Assembly (NCBI RefSeq): GCF_001475935.1
Contig: NZ_LDQA01000013.1
Coordinates: 18,656-82,655 of the forward strand
Source of the DNA: Aureimonas ureilytica
GTDB taxonomy: Bacteria > Pseudomonadota > Alphaproteobacteria > Rhizobiales > Rhizobiaceae
Direction: 5' to 3'
DNA length: 64,000 bases
A program made the translations under genes and the position numbers. Every line of letters starts with the position of its first letter. Within the stretch, counting starts at the first letter, position 1. A model generated the notes under the pieces. The model was given only the letters and a program-made list of their open reading frames with translations, was not told the DNA's origin and searched no databases. Shown one piece after another: positions 62,025-64,000 of the stretch.

Positions 62025-62039
62025 TTCTATCCTCCTCGA

Positions 62040-63368
62040 TCAATAAGTTTTCGCCTGATGAGACTCCGGATCGGCCTGGGGTGGGGCCGAAAGGATCGCC
62101 CGTGGCTCCACGAGCAGGTTTCGCCACTTGTCGAGCTGGCGTCCTGGCTCGGTAATGAGATGCGCCGTTCCGTTTACGTCGACCAAGACCTCACCAGCGG
62201 GCGGGACGTTCAAGAACTCCATGTGTTGTGTCGCGCAATATGCGCCCACATCCATGATCATCAGGTGATCGCCCCGGCATACAGCACGGGGGACGAGAGC
62301 CTCTCCGGGGAGGATGTAATCGTTGCGGAGGATCGTTCGGCCGCGGATCTTGCAGGCTCGTGAAAAGGATTCATCCCAGATTTCATTAAAGTTTCGATCA
62401 AGGAAGACCGTGTTGTGAGGACGATTGCGCAACTGAGCCGAGGGCATGAGCATCCTTGTCCCATCGGTCACCAAGATGCTCCCATTCGGATTGGTGATCA
62501 CGTCACGCTTGATCTCGGTGATGAGCACGCCAGCGTCGGCGAGGATGTCACGTGCCGGTTCGAAGAGGAAGCGGACTCGTTCGGGAATGCCCATGCCGGT
62601 GGCGAGCTCTGCTATACTCTCGAAGTAGCTTCGCCAGTCGAAGTGCTTCTCCTCCTCCCCCCATTTCTCATAGTCGAACCCATGTCCGCCCGCGAAGTTA
62701 ATAGATTGCGCGTCAGGGAAATGGTCGAGGTAGATTTGAAAAATCTGCTTTACGATCCCCACCATCCCGGCAAGCGAGTTCCCGCTGCCACAGTACACCT
62801 CGAAGCATTCCAGCGTCCTGCCGTACTGTTTGAGCATCGTGGCCAGGGACGCGAGTTGCCCAACCTTGATGCCGGGCTTGTCGCAGCCAAGGCTATCTAC
62901 GCGCACGCTGATCGTTTCGGCCTTCTCACGCAGCGCAAATTCGACCTCGTCTAGGCTTGCGAGGAACGTCCGATACTGTTTGGCACCCCAGAATGCTATC
63001 TCCTCGTTCGAGACGTGACCCGGGGATACGATGAAGTCACGGAAACCGTGACCTACGAGGATATCATGCTCGTTCGGCATCTGGACGAGGATTCCTATAC
63101 CCTCCTCTCGCAGTGGAGCGAGCACGTGCGGGTTCGCGTTGGGGAAAAAGGGGACGTAAAGAGAGACACGCTTGGCAAGGCCCGCGGCGGCAGCGGCGTC
63201 CTTAACGCGTCGCGCATTCCTTACGATCTGTTCCGCGCTATAAATGAAAATTGGCGTACCGATTGCGGCGCATATCAACTTCAGGCCTGCAGAGGACGTC
63301 CAGTGCGTCGCAAGACGCGATGCTTGGTCGATGGGCTCGAAAACATCCGAAGGCAAATTCTTGTTCAC
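62040..63368 (-). CDS. PLP-decarboxylase-fold (alanine-racemase-like) protein with altered active site
   Basis: 442 residues from GTG 63368, chosen because it overlaps the trpC stop as GTGA and has AGGAG 9 bases before it; an ATG at 63392 would overlap trpC further. A TIM-barrel then beta-domain order like DapDC/ornithine decarboxylases is seen: I-N-F-A-G-G-H-G-F (phosphate loop), F-E-P-A-R-D-I-L and M-D-V-G-A-Y-C-A-T-Q. The usual Schiff-base lysine motif Y-A-V-K-A-N-x-N is replaced by Y-V-P-F-F-P-N-A-N. The catalytic C-x-S-x-D also looks changed. It may be a pseudoenzyme or have new chemistry. Confidence 0.75.
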   Translation of the reverse strand: MNKNLPSDVFEPIDQASRLATHWTSSAGLKLICAAIGTPIFIYSAEQIVRNARRVKDAAAAAGLAKRVSLYVPFFPNANPHVLAPLREEGIGILVQMPNEHDILVGHGFRDFIVSPGHVSNEEIAFWGAKQYRTFLASLDEVEFALREKAETISVRVDSLGCDKPGIKVGQLASLATMLKQYGRTLECFEVYCGSGNSLAGMVGIVKQIFQIYLDHFPDAQSINFAGGHGFDYEKWGEEEKHFDWRSYFESIAELATGMGIPERVRFLFEPARDILADAGVLITEIKRDVITNPNGSILVTDGTRMLMPSAQLRNRPHNTVFLDRNFNEIWDESFSRACKIRGRTILRNDYILPGEALVPRAVCRGDHLMIMDVGAYCATQHMEFLNVPPAGEVLVDVNGTAHLITEPGRQLDKWRNLLVEPRAILSAPPQADPESHQAKTY

Positions 63369-63985
63369 GTCCAATCTCCTATCTTGCGGCATATATTCCG
63401 AGTCGAAGCCTCGATGTCGTCGGCCTTGAGGAGGCTCTCGCCGATCAGGAAGGCGTGGATGCCGTAATCGCGCAGTCGCGCGACGTCGTCGGCACAAGTA
63501 ATGCCGCTCTCGCTTACGATCAGGCGATCGGGTCCAATGAGTTGGGCTAACCTCATCGAGAGACCCAGATCCGCCTCGAACGTTCGTAGATCGCGATTGT
63601 TGATGCCGATCAACCGGGACTGCATTTGAAGGGCACGACCAAGTTCCATCTCATCGTGGACTTCGATTAGGACATCGAGTCCAAGCTCGATCGCCGCCGT
63701 CTCCAACTCTATGGCTTGGACGTGATCGACCATTGCCAGGACAAGAAGCACGCAATCCGCGCCGATCGCGCGCGCTTCTAGCGCCTGGATAGGATCGACT
63801 AGGAAATCCTTGCGCAGGACGGGTAGCCCCGAAACCGCTGCAGCCAGCGCCACGTCGCCGTTATCACCGCCGAAGAACCGCGTGTCTGTAACGACTGAAA
63901 GACAGGCGGCTCCCCCATGCAGGTAAGCCCTCGCCAATCTTGTGACATCGAAGTCCGGACAGATCACTCCCTTCGACGGACTAGG
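63365..63985 (-). pseudogene. trpC: Indole-3-glycerol-phosphate synthase, 5' end missing
   Basis: From S-P-S-K-G-V-I on, the sequence follows TrpC: V-L-R-K-D-F-L-V-D-P, L-I-E-V-H-D, I-G-I-N-N-R-D-L-R and V-S-E-S-G-I. The first 55 or so residues are absent, including the Glu and Lys before A-S-P-S-K-G that are catalytic in the family. Upstream the frame meets a TAG at 63998-64000. The only start is a GTG at 63967. Tryptophan synthesis by this copy is very unlikely. The decarboxylase-like gene overlaps its stop. Confidence 0.8.
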
Positions 63986-64000
63986 GTCTGTTAGCGCCTA
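63984..64000 (+). mobile_element. Possible start of another IS6-type element
   Basis: GGGTCTGTT at 63984-63992 equals the first nine bases of the 18-bp terminal repeat of the element at 17558, and it lies exactly where trpC similarity ends. Only 17 bases are in the window, and after the ninth base they differ. Confidence 0.35.

Noticed and set aside
1..64000. CRISPR array
   Set aside because: No series of regularly spaced direct repeats with unique spacers was seen. The intergenic repeats found are too few and irregularly spaced.

Overview
The window looks like DNA from an alphaproteobacterium, most likely Hyphomicrobiales (Rhizobiales). The clues are a rhizobial-style polyamine and glutarate catabolism set, DUF1127 and DUF3572 small proteins, a host-attachment-family protein, ExoQ/ExoZ-like polysaccharide genes and many IS families. 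GC content changes several times. About 11.4-17.5 kb and 34.6-41.1 kb are very GC-rich; 1-11.2 kb, 18.4-34.4 kb and 48-54 kb are lower. With one complete-looking IS6-type element, an IS66, a frameshifted IS630 and a truncated IS3 copy, this points to a mosaic replicon such as a plasmid or an IS-rich chromosomal segment. The species cannot be fixed from the sequence alone.

Layout. (1) 1-11.2 kb is a polyamine uptake and catabolism cluster: an enhancer-binding-protein-like regulator, a PotFGHI-type ABC transporter, a PuuC-like aldehyde dehydrogenase, a PuuR-like HTH-cupin regulator, a GabT-like aminotransferase and a semialdehyde dehydrogenase. An IS630 copy separates the regulator from gabT. 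Together they would import putrescine or spermidine and convert it through GABA to succinate. (2) 11.4-17.6 kb is a glutarate-degradation block: 3-hydroxybutyryl-CoA dehydrogenase, EtfAB, a CaiB-family CoA-transferase and glutaryl-CoA dehydrogenase, with a divergent LysR regulator whose 3' end is supplied by an IS6-type element. (3) 18.4-26 kb holds mostly small or hypothetical genes: DUF1127, a host-attachment protein, DUF3572, an XRE regulator, an SRAP protein, an Excalibur protein, a secreted ClpP-like/PAN fusion and a NUC1-type nuclease. (4) 26.2-34.4 kb is a surface-polysaccharide region: two acyltransferases, an ExoQ/Wzy-like polymerase, a GT2 glycosyltransferase and an RTX protein. It also holds a 29-codon microgene with a near-perfect Shine-Dalgarno. 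(5) 34.6-41.1 kb is an ECF sigma regulon: SnoaL-like protein, sigma factor and anti-sigma factor, then LysR, a uracil-DNA-glycosylase-like protein, a TDT transporter and a DUF305/beta-propeller pair. Two operons share an identically spaced promoter motif. (6) 41.3-45.3 kb is housekeeping-like and carries three copies of an intergenic repeat.

(7) 45.4-54.6 kb is the accessory and defense part. It holds a serine recombinase, a VapBC-type toxin-antitoxin pair, a DEDDh exonuclease with a clamp-binding-like motif, and an overlapping DUF4365-like/DUF3800-like gene pair. After a GGDEF gene remnant come a HerA-type ATPase overlapping a DUF4297/Cap4-like nuclease gene, and then a short tyrosine recombinase. 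HerA-DUF4297 resembles a described anti-phage pair. The DUF4365-DUF3800 pair is the best candidate here for an undescribed two-gene system.

(8) 54.8-64 kb contains a VOC protein, an S41 peptidase gene cut by IS66, an IS3 remnant cut by the same IS66, a RhtB exporter with an AraC regulator, tRNA-Cys, pdxH, a PLP-decarboxylase-fold protein that appears to lack its catalytic lysine, and a trpC remnant whose 5' end is missing at a sequence resembling an IS6 end.
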